64,000 bases of DNA, taken from contig CAJHZI010000447.1 of the NCBI GenBank assembly GCA_905160935.1, positions 243,501 to 307,500 of the forward strand, in the 5' to 3' direction. Below, in pieces: positions 10,621 through 23,450 of this stretch (its first letter is position 1; every line of letters begins with the position of its first letter). The stretch is from Enchytraeus crypticus. Lineage: Eukaryota > Annelida > Clitellata > Enchytraeida > Enchytraeidae. Both the position numbers and the translations under genes were made by a program. A model generated the notes under the pieces. The model was not told where the DNA came from. It saw nothing but the letters and a program-made list of their open reading frames with translations, and ran no database searches.

Positions 10621-13560
10621 ATTGTATTAGAAAATATTGTACCAATTTCAGGAGCCACATAAACTCATTAATCTAATGTAATTTCAGACGTTGGTTTGGA
10701 TCTTCGAGCTTTGTCGTCTTTTGCGACACGTGCAGTCTACTAACCGTAGACTTATACAGCAACTCGGATAAGACACAGGTATAATTTATCGAGAATAAAA
10801 CTCGTATTTATTTAATTCTTAACTTATTTTTTCTTTCAAAGGTTATCGAAAGTGAGATCGTAGCAAGAATTAAGAACGTGTAATATACTGCCGTAACCGT
10901 ATTAAATACAATGTATTGTAAGCATTAAAATATAATAAAATGCAATGCAACATAGCACAGTGCAATATAAGATAACGCCGTTTAATGAAAGACAAACATG
11001 TCATTCAGTGTACTGCAGAAGGACAAAACATTACAGATTAATAAAATGCAATTCAATATAATGCCATAAAATAAAGCAAAATAAAACTAGAACAATGTTT
11101 TATATGCAATTCATTACTACAACAGAAGTTAAAGTATTTAAAAAACGTTACTGTGTATAATTAAAATGCCGCATTGCTTTCGTGATTTGGTTCAGCAAAC
11201 GTTTTATTTAATAAGGTTGTTGCTGTCGATATCGGAAGTATCGGAATAAGTTATTAGATACCACTAGTAGCGGTGTCACTATTGGGTTGAAATGACATCG
11301 GAGTACCATTCCGAGTAGCAAACATAAATAATACTCATAGAATAACGAGTTACTCTAATAAAGTTGTCTACTATTCCTAGTTCCGTTTCTAGTTTTTTGA
11401 GAGAACTTAATACAATATCAAACAAATTAGCCTAGAAATTATTATTACGAGTACTATTTATTTATTTAGTAATTAACTAGAACGCCTAAGTCATTCCAGA
11501 GTATACACAATATCCTGGTTGCACAAGTCTAAGGATGTTCTTCCCAGACTTCCAGAAACCGTATAACTAAGTTCAGTATAATTCTAAAGGTATTTAATTA
11601 TTGTGCAGTAGGGCCTATGTGCAATATATAGAACCAGAACAAGTAATTAATTGAGACGTTAACTTCCTTTAAACAGTTTGAGTTATGAAATTCTAAACTT
11701 ATATCGACATTAGTATCGGAAGTACTTTAGATATCGGCATTGATATCGTATTTGAATTTTGGTATCGCTTCAAGGGAGACCGGGGATACATGTTACAAAT
11801 ATTCCTTTTTCGGCCTATAGCCTTTATTTTTGTAGTTAGATGCAGGAAATTTAGGAGCAGATATTCACACATAATCCAGTTTGAAGGTAGGCCCTAAATC
11901 AACATTTACAAACACGCGTGTGGGGTGCGAGTTAAACTAATCATTTAAAACTAGCAACTAAATTGCAACAAACAGCCAAACATACGGTTTTTGTGAACAA
12001 TTTGGTGTTTGTGAGCTGAAACAATTCAATCCCACGCGGGATTGAATTGTTACAGCTGTTTTAAATTACTACTAAATAACAAAGTATCAAAAATGTCTAA
12101 ATCAATACTAAATAACAAAGTATCAAACAACAGCAAACAATATCAAACAGTGTAGTCATTTACTATCCTAATCACAAATATGAGAGATGTGGTGGTCACT
12201 CTCTCGCTTCAAGCGGGACACGCCCTCCGGACACCTTTCTGACAGTGCTCTTTGCTTTATTCTCCAAATTAGAACGTGGCGTGTATGTGAAAAGATATCT
12301 CGACCAGTTTGACGCTTATAATTTCTAATCATGTTTAACCATTTTCTGCAACAACTGTCCCCTTACTGTAACATCCAACCACGATGATTTTGTAGTATCC
12401 AACCCCGTCGCCGACCGAATTAAAAGTTGTAAACTCAATAACATAAATAGGCCTACTGCTTACCATATGGCATTGCTTTAAAGTGCGGTTAATAGATTCA
12501 ATTTGTTGCAAATTTATAGTATATCTTTTAAAAGCACAATGTGCACAATATTTTAAATCAGTCAAGCTAAATTTACTCGCGGATGCTAAAATTTAACTTT
12601 TTATTGAAAAAAACATTACTTTCAAGGAATTCGCACATAAACTGATCAGTAATTGAAGATCATCATGCAAGTACATTTCCACACAAAATATTGTCACTGT
12701 CAGGAACCTGATTCTACAATGGTTAATCTGAGGTAAAATGAGGACCTGACATCAAAAGGTCAAGGATTTAAATTCCTAATAATATGCCTCTAATAATTAT
12801 TTTGGAATCTTTACCTGTCCTCAATTTGACTGAATCTAGATAATCCTACTAAGTGATTGATAACGTCAACGACTGTATTAAATTAAATATTAATTTATTA
12901 CGAAAAGAAATAGAATAATACACAGATATATAATAGAACGAAAACTAAAACGATTTCAAATAACACGTGTACGCGAAATTCGAATAACTTAAAATTATAC
13001 TTCTCCATCGAATTACAGTTCACTTTAAATATCGCAAAAACAAGCAAGTACTTTATATTACATACGATTACTTTTGACATACAAATTACAGATACGCTTT
13101 CTAGCTTAAATTCCTACAATTTACTCTAGTTTCTACGTCATACAGCGTTAATTATAGATATAGAGCCTTTGAACTACGTCATACAGCCGTACCAGCCGCC
13201 TTTTGGACTAGTATAGCAACATTTAAACAGCCCGCAATTAAGACCTCGAAAAGTTAAGAATAAATTAGGAATTTAAATAAATATTCTTTTTATAAGACAC
13301 TTATTTTCTGGGAATTTCTTTCAAAAAATAAGTCTTAGTTAACCATGCTAATTTAAATTTAATTCTGGAGGGGCCTAAATATAATGTAATATTTTTTTTT
13401 AATTCTAGAGAAGCATGTGCATGTGTATCGAACTTTATTTTAGTTCAGAAACTTTAGACGTGAACTTAAATTGTCATTAGCCTTTATTTTCAAGTTTTCG
13501 TTTTTAATTAGAATAAAATCAAGCTATTCGAAATTAATTTGAGAACGTGTAAAACGATTC
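10621..13560. other. No gene seen; AT-rich
   Basis: About 3 kb with no credible exon, RNA gene or LINE. Minus-strand open stretches near 12335-12565 and 12898-13080 have no recognisable domain. The only structured feature is the hairpin at 12014-12057. Confidence 0.5.
12014..12057. repeat. 20-bp inverted repeat, 4-base loop
   Basis: Arms AGCTGAAACAATTCAATCCC and its near-exact complement (one mismatch) flank ACGC. The innermost 14 bases on each side pair perfectly. It could be the relic of a palindromic MITE or a cruciform-forming site; no neighbouring gene explains it. Confidence 0.75.
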
Positions 13561-13569
13561 TTTCAATGT

Positions 13570-13757
13570 ATATATTTTGTTTCTTTAGAAAAGTATGAGT
13601 ACTTTTACTTTTTACTCAAAAGTACTACTTTTTTATCGAGTACTTTTTACTTTTTACTTAAGTAAAATTTTGATCAAGTACTTTTTACTTTTACTTTTAC
13701 TTTTAGCAACCATTACTTTACTTTCACTTAAAGTATTTTGCTGAGTACTTTTTACAA
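13570..13757. repeat. hAT-like internal repeat (AAAAGTACTTTTACTTTTTAC motif)
   Basis: A low-complexity block of GTACTTTTTACT and AAGTAC motifs resembling the subterminal parts of the inverted-repeat element at 28368-29976. Neither terminal CAGTG end is preserved, so this is a fragment. Confidence 0.5.
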
Positions 13758-13802
13758 CAATGTATATAATATATAGAAACATATAGATATAGATGTGTAT
13801 AG

Positions 13803-13939
<137 letters not shown>

Positions 13940-14499
13940 AAGTTTTCTCTTTTAACTTTTTCTCTTTTACTTTCTCTCGTTAATTATCAGCCGCTCACCT
14001 AATCGCATCAACCCGTGTACGGTCGCTATGCTTCCAGTGTTTCTACGTTTCTATGAAAGCCTCAAGACGCCACTAAACCACTGATACTCGATGTGACTAA
14101 GCTGTGGCTGTGAATCTACAACTTCATAGAAATCATGCGGTATATTGGATAAGCTGATACTCGTGATCCTGAAATACATATACATATCAAAAATCTTTGA
14201 CAACTTTTCTGATAAGAAACTCTGTGAACTGTAAACATGTTGTACTGTAAACATATACATGTACTGCTTAATTAAAGCAGTTCATACAACGACACAGGTT
14301 GTTAGATGAAGAATTTGATATTAATAAAAACTGATAGTTCATATTGATAGTTCAGAAAGTCATTTCAGGAGAATTACTGTCTCTCTCCACAATAATAATA
14401 TTTGTTATCGTGCTTCAGTGTCTCCACTGTAAATGACAGCTGCTAGCTGCAACTACTTGTAGTCTTGTATATTAAAACTGAACTATCAAATCCTGCATT
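13940..14499. other. No gene seen
   Basis: No coding or repetitive signal recognised. Confidence 0.45.
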
Positions 14500-15790
14500 G
14501 ATTTATTTGTTTACTCATTTAATAAACCTCTGCTTTAGTAAAGGTGTCTAACCATCTCATTTAAAAAAATCCTTTTTAAAATTAAAAAGCCATTGTCACT
14601 CCTCTTTTCAAGAAGGCTTTCTTTTCCTAAAACTGAACTTTCAAATGTCTAATCTTAGTTCGTTTCCAAAGTGCCTGAGAGAGTCATATACTAGTGTTTT
14701 TGTCTTCATGTAGATTCATTCTCATCACTCTCACGGTATCATCTATCTTTTTCATCAATCTGCCTATCATAAATCCTACTCACCTGAAACTGCTCTAACC
14801 TAGATACATAATGATCAAGCTGCTGTTGTGCTTCTCGAGCTCTTTGCTACTTTGACCCGACTAATCATAATATACTCTTTTTTAGACCTAATAGGACTAG
14901 GACTTCTAGCTTCGGTATCTCTAACAAGGCGCATGATCTACTTTCGTCGTGCCTCTCACAGCGGCACCAATCTGTAATTATTGATCACACTCTATCATCA
15001 TCCTGCACTCTACCATGTGGATTATCCTCAGGGTTCTGTGCTTGGTCTTATACTTTTCACATTATATCTAATAAAATTACCAGCTCGACCATTACATTAA
15101 AAAATTCCCTTAATGCCCACAGACTCTGCACATAACCCTGGTATATTTTTTATTCAAATCTCGGCTTAAACACACCTTTTTACCAGCTTCATCCTTTTCC
15201 ATATCCGACTATTGCGTCATATTCGTAGGTGACTTGATATCAATTCCTTCACTGTACTAGTAATTGCACTAGTCTATTCTAAACTTGATTTTTTTAACTC
15301 CACAACAACAACAATACGATTAGAGTTCTACTGTTGTCTATGACAACATTGAGCACTGTGAAACCAAATCAAAGCCGATGAGCAGAGTGAGGGGTCCATA
15401 AACGGTGCGAGCCAAAATCCGGGTAGTCAGTTCAAGGAAGGGTACCAGCGGAATGGAGGTTTATGTTAAACGATTTCCCTAACACCTCTTTATTTCATCT
15501 CCAATATGTACAAAATGCTCTTTCTCGTGTCGTCGGTAAAGAAATCCCACAGTTCTCTTCTTAAAAAATCACACTGGCTTTCAGTCTCTGAACGAATAAA
15601 ATTTAAGATAGCTTCCTTGACTTTCAAAGAATTAAAATATGGTATGGCTCATACTCCAAGATTCTGTAAGTCTAGAAACACCATTGTTCTACTGCTACAG
15701 CATTTGCTCCCTAGTACATTCAGCTACGTATCATTTGTATTAGCGGGTCCTATTTACACCATTTCCCTCCAATTAGCAGAATGATATTAT
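14500..15790 (+). pseudogene. L2/CR1-like LINE fragment, interrupted
   Basis: A second degenerate copy of the LINE type seen at 6118-7440. It shows the SLSKGVFPSHLK-like segment, a HVLPTS-like palm region and, at the right, KKSHWLSVSERIKFKIASLT (about 15560-15630), the usual HWLPV...RIKFKI region. Reading frame is lost repeatedly. A repeat of family C (15303-15475) lies between the DYCNS-like region and the LQYVQNA region, so it was inserted after the LINE. Confidence 0.7.
15303..15475 (-). repeat. Interspersed repeat family C, copy 1
   Basis: Homologous to 19755-19905 and 50020-50085. On the minus strand it reads from a GCACCG...GGACC region through GTGCTCAATGTTGTCATAGA to a TTG-rich tail, so the (AAC)n seen on the plus strand is probably its 3' tail. 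It lies inside an L2-like LINE. Confidence 0.65.
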
Positions 15791-16189
15791 AATCATCAAT
15801 TATCACAATAATTTATTGCATCATTTTCCCAAAATTATCATTTTTCAGCAAATTTCATGGATACAACGTATTGCCTTAGTTTACCAACTAACCGACCAAC
15901 CAACTCCAGTTAGTTGACTAAGAGAACAATGCTCTAAATAGTGTCTTAGCTAGCTATCTGAAATCGCATTACAGACAGTATATCCTCTATGTTCCAGCAT
16001 TCAACTTTCCGCACAGCCTTTAGAGCAATTTCCCAGCAAACGCTTGACTGATCAACACATATTAAGAGCAAATATTAGGTCTACATTACTTATAATCTAT
16101 AAACTATGCAAAAATTATTGTCAAATAATATTCTTGTAAAGCAGCTAAAGTAAAAGTCTGGGCGAACGACAGCTTCAAAGGATATCAGT

Positions 16190-16770
16190 GACGGGAAGCC
16201 AACCATTTCGGCTGGAAATACTCCATTGCCGTTCTTAGAAAGAGTACCACATCTGACCCCACAAACTAACGCCCCATACCACTTACATCTATTGTTTGCA
16301 AAGTATTGGAGGGATTAAGGAAGCCGATTATAAAAATAATCTCTCTTCAAAGCACTTAATTTATCCCAAGCAATTCGGTTTCTTACCTAGAAAATCCAGT
16401 AATATTCAACTACACCGATATTATATTTTGCCATAACTTTGGGCAAATATAGTCAAGTGGACTCTATCTCTCTATGTTGGTTTCTCTAAAGCATTTGATA
16501 GTAATGTTCACTCAAAATTACTACTCATATTACACAACTATTGCCTATTAAAAGAACCTTTCTCAAATGGCTAACGCAAAATAAATACTTCTCCAAATAG
16601 ACTCCAGTACGCAGTGGTGTCCCACAAGGCAGAGTTCTCAGAACTATTCTCTTCTTCATCTGAATAAACGATAACTGTTACAACTATCCTGATTTCAATA
16701 CTTTATACCTCTTCGCAATCATACTCTATGTGCTTGTGTTGTGCCTGAGCCACTATAGAATCTCTGAACT
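16190..16770 (+). pseudogene. Degenerate non-LTR reverse transcriptase
   Basis: Three-frame reading gives a NYAPYHL-like segment (cf. NYRPISL), SIVCKVLEGL, QFGFLPRKS, VGFSKAFD, FLKWLTQNK and GVPQGRVLRTILFFI. These are RT domains in the correct order for a jockey/CR1-type LINE. Stops and frameshifts are frequent. It differs from the other LINE families in the window. Confidence 0.7.
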
Positions 16771-17525
16771 TACTATATAGGGCCTATGCTTTGTATCACG
16801 AGTATCAATAAGTAACCCACTAGCACTTACATCTGTTCTCTGCATGAAATTTATGCAGTTGCATTATCCGTAGTATTTTTTAAATAGAATTAAGTGAGAT
16901 ATAATCATTCATCGTTAGCTTACTTGAATACAATGTGTCCATCATAACAAAAAAGCGGTTTTTGGACAGTCTTGAAGCCATTTCACAATTCAGTCTTTAA
17001 ACTTAGATTAAGCAGCCCCATAATGGCACCAGCTGGTAGAGTGAGTTATAGTTTATAGTGTCTACATGTAGGACCTCCATGAATGCCAGTATCAGTTACA
17101 TATGTAACTGATACTCCTAAGCATGTCTTCTATAGCCTACGCAATTTATGTATTATAAACTACTGCTGATAAAGAGTTATTGATAACAAACTGCTGATAA
17201 AGAGCGAGCATAAGGAAGTTTAAGAAGCAACGTAGATAGTGAGATAGAGAGATATATCTTATTTTCACGAACTCACAAAGGCACAACAGTATGTAAAAGC
17301 TAAGTGAAAAAGGCATACCGGCCCAACGGCTCTGTATGCCCATCAGGGCAACAGATACATGTATTTTAAAAACAGTTCAGAGTAAACGCGTGCATAACTA
17401 TGCTCGTATGCAAAAATTCAATCAATATTGAATTAGAGACTTGTCTATAAACAGTAAAAACTTACAGATGGATAACAAATGAAGCAATTGCCCACCACTG
17501 CTGAATGATATATATAGCAAAATTC
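16771..17525. other. No gene seen
   Basis: AT-rich. It holds a short duplication (ATGTAACTGATAC-like, inverted) near 17090-17115. Nothing coding. Confidence 0.45.
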
Positions 17526-17529
17526 AACA

Positions 17530-18015
17530 GCGCGTCTCACAACATACAACAGCATGTCTCATAGTAAGAGCATCATCCAAGAGCGTGTTACATAGTAAGA
17601 GCATCATACAAAAGCGTGTCTCATAGTAAGAGCAACATACAACAGCGTGTCTCATAGCAAGAGCATCATACAACAGCGTGTGTCATAGTAAGATCATCAT
17701 ACAAGAGCGTGTCTCATAGTAAGAGCATCATACAACAACGTGTCTCATAGTAAGAGCATCATACAAGAGCGTGTCTCATAGTAAGAGCATCATACAACAA
17801 CGTGTCTCATAGTAAGAGCATCATATAACAGCGTGTCACAAATAAGAGCAAAGGCGTGTCTTATTACCCTACAATATCCGGTACCATAGCAAGAACACTT
17901 TATAGCTTACAACAGCATGTCTCATGTTTTAAAGTACCATGCAACAGCTTATCTCATATTGACATCGCGCTACAACAGTGTGCATCACAGTGAGCGCATT
18001 TTACAACAGCGTATC
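17530..18015. repeat. 31-bp minisatellite
   Basis: About eleven copies of a 31-base unit with core GCGTGTCTCATAGTAAGAGC, near-identical between 17560 and 17830, then degenerating to 18015. A plus-strand frame over the degenerate end (17917-18120) is not credible. Confidence 0.9.
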
Positions 18016-18019
18016 TCAG

Positions 18020-18984
18020 ATAGAGATCAGAGTGGGTATCTCTTTAGCAGAACACTAAACGCTCGGAATAAGATAATTAAGCAGTATCGAATTAAGAAGC
18101 TATATTTCTTAGGTGAATAGCACAGCCTTTGAAAAGTCTTAATATTGTTGGTCTGTGAAGTGTTTTAAGTGAGAGTGAAAGTAGATAAGTGAATAAAAGT
18201 TATAACTTGTTACCATTAAATTGTTAGAAAAATAGAAGGACTTAATTTTGTAAAGACAATATCCTTATTATTAAACAATTTAAGATTAGAGACTAGTTAT
18301 CTTACAGTTATTTAATTAATTACTTCTAGTTAATTACAATGTGTTCAGGTCTTAGAAATAGACAATAAAATACATTTGAAACAGAAAATAAAATATTAAC
18401 AAGAATTTGTTCGTCTAGATATCGAATTATTATATCAATTTAGGTGTAGGCTCTACAAGTATTTGTACATTATTACCAAATTACCATAGGCTACATGCAT
18501 ATGATGCTATTTTAAATATCCATAAACAAGGCTACATGAAGTATAGAGATTAACTGTTCGAAACTTCAGCTAATAGAAAATAGGCTGAATGAAAGCAAAT
18601 GAGGCTTAAATGAAAGCATCACGCAGCTAATAACTATCGTCCTAAATACAGTCCGACATTACTGAAGATCTTGTAATGATAAGTGAGCGTAAACTGTGGA
18701 GAGCATTTAGGGCGCGCTCTCTCCGTATGCGCTATTCACAGCAGAGTTTCTGTTGCCACTCCTCCTGCTACATGCAACTACTTTGTTTATTAGAACGGCA
18801 CTAGATTTACTGGTAAAATGATAGATTTGACTGATTATTTCAAGCAACACGTGCCCTAAAGTTGTGTGGACAACAATGTGTTGTTACCAATGTTGAGGTT
18901 GCTGATAATTAGTGCATTGCATGTTCTTCTTCTCTTCTACTTGTAGATTGTAGTTGCCGATAATCTTATTTTATAAATAGCCTC
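18020..18984. other. No gene seen
   Basis: AT-rich, with no recognisable coding or RNA gene, ending in a (CT)n run at 18985. Confidence 0.45.
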
Positions 18985-19171
18985 TCTCTCTCTCTCTCTT
19001 AGTGCACTGCCTACTGGCAGGTCCATGGTACATAACGCCTCCACTCTTCTCTGTCTTCCGCCTTCCTCTTCATTTCCACACATGAGTGGGTCTTTAAATC
19101 ATCTAACATACCTAATCTCGTCCTTCCCCTGCCTCTTTTTCCTTCCATACTACCTTCTATGACCTCTTTTA
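18985..19171 (-). mobile_element. RTE-like LINE 3' end, distal half of a split copy
   Basis: The minus strand encodes the EVIEGSMEGKRGRGRTRLGM...EWRRYV tail and ends at TGCCAGTAGGCAGTGCACTA followed by (AG)n. The same element resumes at 22492-22724. The 3.3 kb between is a CR1 LINE (19170-22491). Only about 0.4 kb of the RTE copy remains, because it is 5'-truncated. Confidence 0.85.
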
Positions 19172-22100
19172 ACATAACATAACATTACAGAGTCAGGAAG
19201 CAATTATATGCTTGTTTAAGACTCATCAGACTCTTAACTAATGCCAATTAATATTGATAACACCTCATAGTTCAATATAAAATGTCTAATTTCACCTATC
19301 TGTACATCGTAAAATACTTAATTAGTCCTACTTTATAAATCAAATCATATAAACTTCATGTCAACATATCAAATTTATACATACGTATCACACTGAACAT
19401 GCAATTAGCATCTAATTTACATGTTCCTATGTTTATTCTATTTGTTTTTAAACGCATTCACTGATTCTGCTTCTACAACTTCGCTTGGCGAACTATTCCA
19501 AGCATTTATAACTCTGACTAAAGAAAAATTTTCTTAAATCTAGTCTACTTCTAAATTTACTAAGTTTATAAATATGTCCCCTAGTGTTTCTGTTGTTTGA
19601 TAAATTAAACCAAATACTATGGTTAACTTGGCTGAAGCCTTTGAGTATTTTAAAAACTTCTATTAAATCTCCTCTAGTTCTTCTCTCACTTAAAGAGGTT
19701 GATCCTACGAATTTTAATCTATTCTCATAACTAAGTTTTTGACAGTCAAATACAATAACAATAACAACATTTAGAGTGCTACAGTCATCAATGACCACAT
19801 CGAGCACTATTGAGACAAAATCAAGCCGGCGAGCAAAAATAGAAGGTCCAAAAACGGTGCAAATTCCAAAATCCAGAAATTCAGTCCAAAGTTTTAAAAT
19901 AATGATACCAGCCTTGTTGCTCTGGCTTGTACCCTTTCTAATTTATCGATATCTTTCTCAAGATATGGGCACGAAGCCTGAACGCAATATTCAAGTTTGG
20001 GCCGTACAAGAGCCTTATATAGCCTTAACACAATATCTTTATTTCTACATGCAATTGTTCTTTTAATCATTCTTAATACACAATTAGCACTATTTACAAC
20101 TTTATTACAATATTCACTAAATTTAAAAGAGCTATCCACAAAGACTCCTAAATCTCTCTCACTGTTTGTGGATTGTTATATTGTTACATTGTTATTGTTA
20201 TATTGTTATATTGTTATGATGTTATATTGTTCAAAGTATGCCCAATTCCTAAATTATTATTCCCTATATGCATAACTCTACATTTCTCAGCATTGAACTC
20301 CATTAGCCAATCACTAGACCAGTTGTGTAATATTTTTATATCATACTTCAAAATCTCAGCATCTTCAATGTTGTACACTATCTTTGCCACTTTAGAATCA
20401 TCAGCAAATTTACTAAATTTTGATACAATATCTATGTCAATGTCATTGATGTAAACTAAAAATAACAAAGGTCCTAAAACAGAGCCATGTAGCACACCAC
20501 TCTTCACTGCTGCTCATTCCGAGAACTCGTCCTCGACACACACCCTTTGTTTTCTATTGCTTAACCAATTGCCTATCCACTTTAAAAGTTTTCCCGTTAT
20601 TCCATGTGCTTCCAACTTACTAAGTAATCTTTTATGTGGAACTTTATCAAACGCTTTTGCAAAGTCTGGATATAAGATATCAATGCTATTTTTATTATCT
20701 ACTTCCTTTGTAATATATTCTAAAACATCTAGCAAATTAGTTAAACAAGAACGCCCACTAATAAAACCATGCTGACTATTTCTAATTAAGTTATATTCTT
20801 CCAAGAAACTAATTATTTTATCCTTAATAATGCTTTCAAAAATCTTACCGATTATGCTTGTTACGCTAATAGGTCTATAATTTTCTGCTTTATCCCTATT
20901 CCCCTTTTTATGTATTGGAACTACATTGGCATTCTTAAAATCTTGAGGAACCACCCCTATTTCCATTAATGCCTTTAGTAGGTTTAACAGAGCTGGTGCT
21001 AATTCATCTCTTAGCTCCGAAACCAGTTTTCCATGAATCTCATCTGGACCTTGACTTTTATTGACATTTAGCGAATTAAATTTATTTATAACATCATCAA
21101 TATCAAACTCAATATTATGTAAGGAGCATTCAAAGTTACCTTTGAAGATTCTAGCCGGTACTGGCAAATTAACTAAATCTTCTTCCACAAATACAGACGA
21201 AAAATATTTATTAAAATAGTTTGCAGTATCTTTATTATCTTCTATGATATTGTTATATTCATCTCTTAAAGGACCAATCTTTTTAATAACCTTTTTGTTA
21301 GCATTAGCATAGGCAAAAAAACTCTTTGCATCATTCTTTATATTATGAGCTAGCTTTTTTCAAATTCTAACTTGGCTTTTCTATTTTCTGCAACCGATTT
21401 ATTTAGCTTTTTCTTGTATTCACAGTACAAAGTTTCATCATTATCACTATTTTTATAATTGTATCAAGCATCTTTTTTAGCTTTTCTTTTTCTTCTTACC
21501 CTTTTAGTAACACACTTGCATCTATCTTTATTTTTGGCTTCTAATTTAATGAACTCATCTCGAATCATCCTAAGACCTGTATTAATATTATCCCATACGC
21601 TCTCTGCATAATCGTTATTATCATTATCATTTAAAACCATAAATAAATTTCTATGCTGTATATTTCTTTTAATTTCTTCATAGTTTACTTTAAAAAAATC
21701 AAATTTTTGGACTTTCCTACAGATCCAACTGCACTGAATTACGAAGCTAATGGTTAGATGATCATTTGTCTCAAAATGTTCACCTATAAATACATCCTTA
21801 ATTATTTCTTCAGAGCATAAAACAAGATCAAGGAAATTTTTGCCTCTAGTAGGCTTATTACAATACTGTTCTAAAAAAATTATTATTTATATATTCTATA
21901 AATAAGTGAGATTCATCTATGTTTTCTCTATTTCCCCAGTCCAATTCAGGATAGTTAAAATCACCCATTACTACAACCTTCTTATCATACAGTTTATCAA
22001 ACACACTAAACATAGCCTCATCATTAGCTTTGGAACTATCTGGGGCTCTATATATAACACCAATAATAAGATTAATGTTCTTACACTTGATATTACACCA

Positions 22101-22491
22101 AACACTTTCTTTAAAGTTTGAATCACATAAATCGTTAACTTGACTTGGGTTCAATTCATTTTTTACATACAGCAAAACACCCCCACTTCGTTTCTTGACT
22201 AAATCATTTCGATCACATCTAAATACACTGTATCCACTAAAACTAGTTTCACTATCACTAATGTCATCAGACAACCATGATTCACTGATTCCCAAAATAT
22301 CTAATTTTCATCTTTAATCAACAACTCTAGTTTTGACATTTTATTTACAATACTTCTGGAATTGAAGTATACATATTTTAAGTTATTTTTAACATCTAAA
22401 TTACTATAACAATTTCTAGTTTTATCAGCCATAGCTGCATAACCTACTTTTCGCACCCCTTCTGTGTACATTATTCTAAAAAATTCACAAG
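19170..22491 (-). mobile_element. CR1-clade LINE, nearly complete but broken
   Basis: On the minus strand, from right to left: an apurinic-type endonuclease (MGISESWL, SGGVLLYVKN, GVIYRAPDSS, VVMGDFNYPELDWG; about 21858-22430), then a reverse transcriptase (GPDEIHGKLVSEL, NYRPISVTSIIGKIFE, HGFISGRSCLTN, DFAKAFDKVPHKRL, GSVLGPLLFLVYIND, KFADDSKVAKI; about 20214-21190), then the C-terminal LEYCVQASCPYLEKDIDKLE, RVQARATRLV and SLSERRTRGDLIEVFKIL (to about 19490). The RT block is open for over 220 codons; stops and frameshifts separate the blocks. The 3' end carries CTTAAACAAGCAT...GCTTCCTGAC and a TTATG repeat tail. It lies inside an RTE copy with TTAA at both junctions and is split by repeat C. 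Confidence 0.9.
19755..19905 (-). repeat. Interspersed repeat family C, copy 2, inside the CR1
   Basis: Separates the ATRLV and DCQKLSYENRL parts of the CR1, which are adjacent in intact relatives. It is homologous to 15303-15475 (GAGTGCTACAGTCATCAATG on the plus strand) and carries an (AAC/AAT)n edge. It therefore inserted after the CR1. Confidence 0.75.
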
Positions 22492-22724
22492 GTATAATAA
22501 TTAATAGACCTTCCCCCCTTAGAATGTGTCCTATCCATCTCTTCTCACTATTTCTTAATACATTTATCAACTGTCTATCTGTGCCAACTCTCTCCAGGAC
22601 TTCCTCATTTGTAACCTTTTGAGTCCAACTAATCCTCTCCATTCTTCTCCAAATCCACATTTCCAATGCCTCCAGTTTCCTAATATCTTCCTTCCTTAAG
22701 GTCCATGTTTCACATCCATACAAT
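22492..22724 (-). mobile_element. RTE-like LINE, proximal half of a split copy
   Basis: Minus strand: MYGCETWTLRKEDIRKLEAL, EMWIWRRMERISWTQKVTN, then RWIGHILRGEGLL. It runs up to the CR1 insertion point and continues at 19171. The open frame that joins it to the CR1 endonuclease is a chance fusion created by the insertion. Confidence 0.85.
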
Positions 22725-22857
22725 TAAAATTGGCCACCCATCAGAAATTAGTCCCTTATTAATTGGTAAAAGTTTTATTTTAAAATATTAACAATAGCCT
22801 GATATTCAAACTTTTTGCAGGTATTATCATTTTTTTACTCACCCTGTATATATATCT

Positions 22858-22905
22858 TCAGTGCACTGCCAAGTGGCAGGTTCAGGATACATATTCATAC
22901 TCAAA
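22858..22905 (-). repeat. RTE-like LINE terminal motif beside (TA)n
   Basis: AGTGCACTGCCAAGTGGCAG follows a short TATATATA run. It matches the 5871-5925 copy closely in inverted orientation. Only the last ~45 bases of the element are present. Confidence 0.65.
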
Positions 22906-22924
22906 GTCTGTTTTATCGCGCCAT

Positions 22925-23226
22925 AAGAGCACTCCTTAGATCAACAAGTTAATCCCTTCACAAAGTCTATGCCTTATCCATACCTTATGTAGGTATGTAA
23001 GTACCTATAGGTTTGGAAAAGTATGGCTTCTGGGGTGGTTCCCCGTTGCCTTCCTCAGTTAGATGGATTAATTGCCACTTAATCCTGGGGGAAAATATTT
23101 AATGGTGAGGTGGGTCCCCTCTTGCCATCCTCAGCTCCTGCCTTTAGTCACCTCTTACGTACACGCGGCAGATTGTTTGCGGTTTCCCAATTCTGCAGTG
23201 GTCCAACCACACCCGAGCACAACACG

Positions 23227-23230
<4 letters not shown>
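22925..23230 (+). repeat. Interspersed repeat family A, copy 2
   Basis: The fullest copy: CTTCACAAAGTCTATGCCTT, then GGCTTCTGGGGTGGTTCCCC, GTTGCCTTCCTCAG, a partial internal duplication of that segment, and an end CCGAGCACAACACGG against (TA)n. The reverse complement of 27180-27400 aligns along most of its length. Confidence 0.7.
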
Positions 23231-23266
<36 letters not shown>

Positions 23267-23450
23267 GGGTGTACCGGATTCCGGTTTGACTGTATTCTGG
23301 AACTTTTTGCAAATCCGGTTCCGGCAAATTTTTGCAAATCCGGCCAGATTTTGATACCGGAGTTGGAAATCATATTTAAAATAAAAAGTAATAATTGATG
23401 TCAAAATTTGCAGAAAATTTACCTCAACGAAGAACATAAGACTCAATGAT
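23231..23450. repeat. (TA)n and CCGG-motif low-complexity block
   Basis: (TA)n to about 23263, then CAGGGGTGTACCGGATTCCGG and repeated AAATCCGGTTCCGGCAAATT. The CAGGGGTGT start resembles a hAT terminus, but no matching opposite end was found. Confidence 0.5.

Noticed and set aside
12335-12565. 76-codon minus-strand open frame
   Set aside because: No domain, no splice context, composition not distinct from surroundings.
17530-17870. CRISPR array (31-bp repeats)
   Set aside because: Units are directly tandem with no unique spacers, in an animal genome.
22301-22723. Single fused protein (RWIGHILR part plus endonuclease part)
   Set aside because: Chance frame across the junction of an RTE copy and the CR1 inserted in it.
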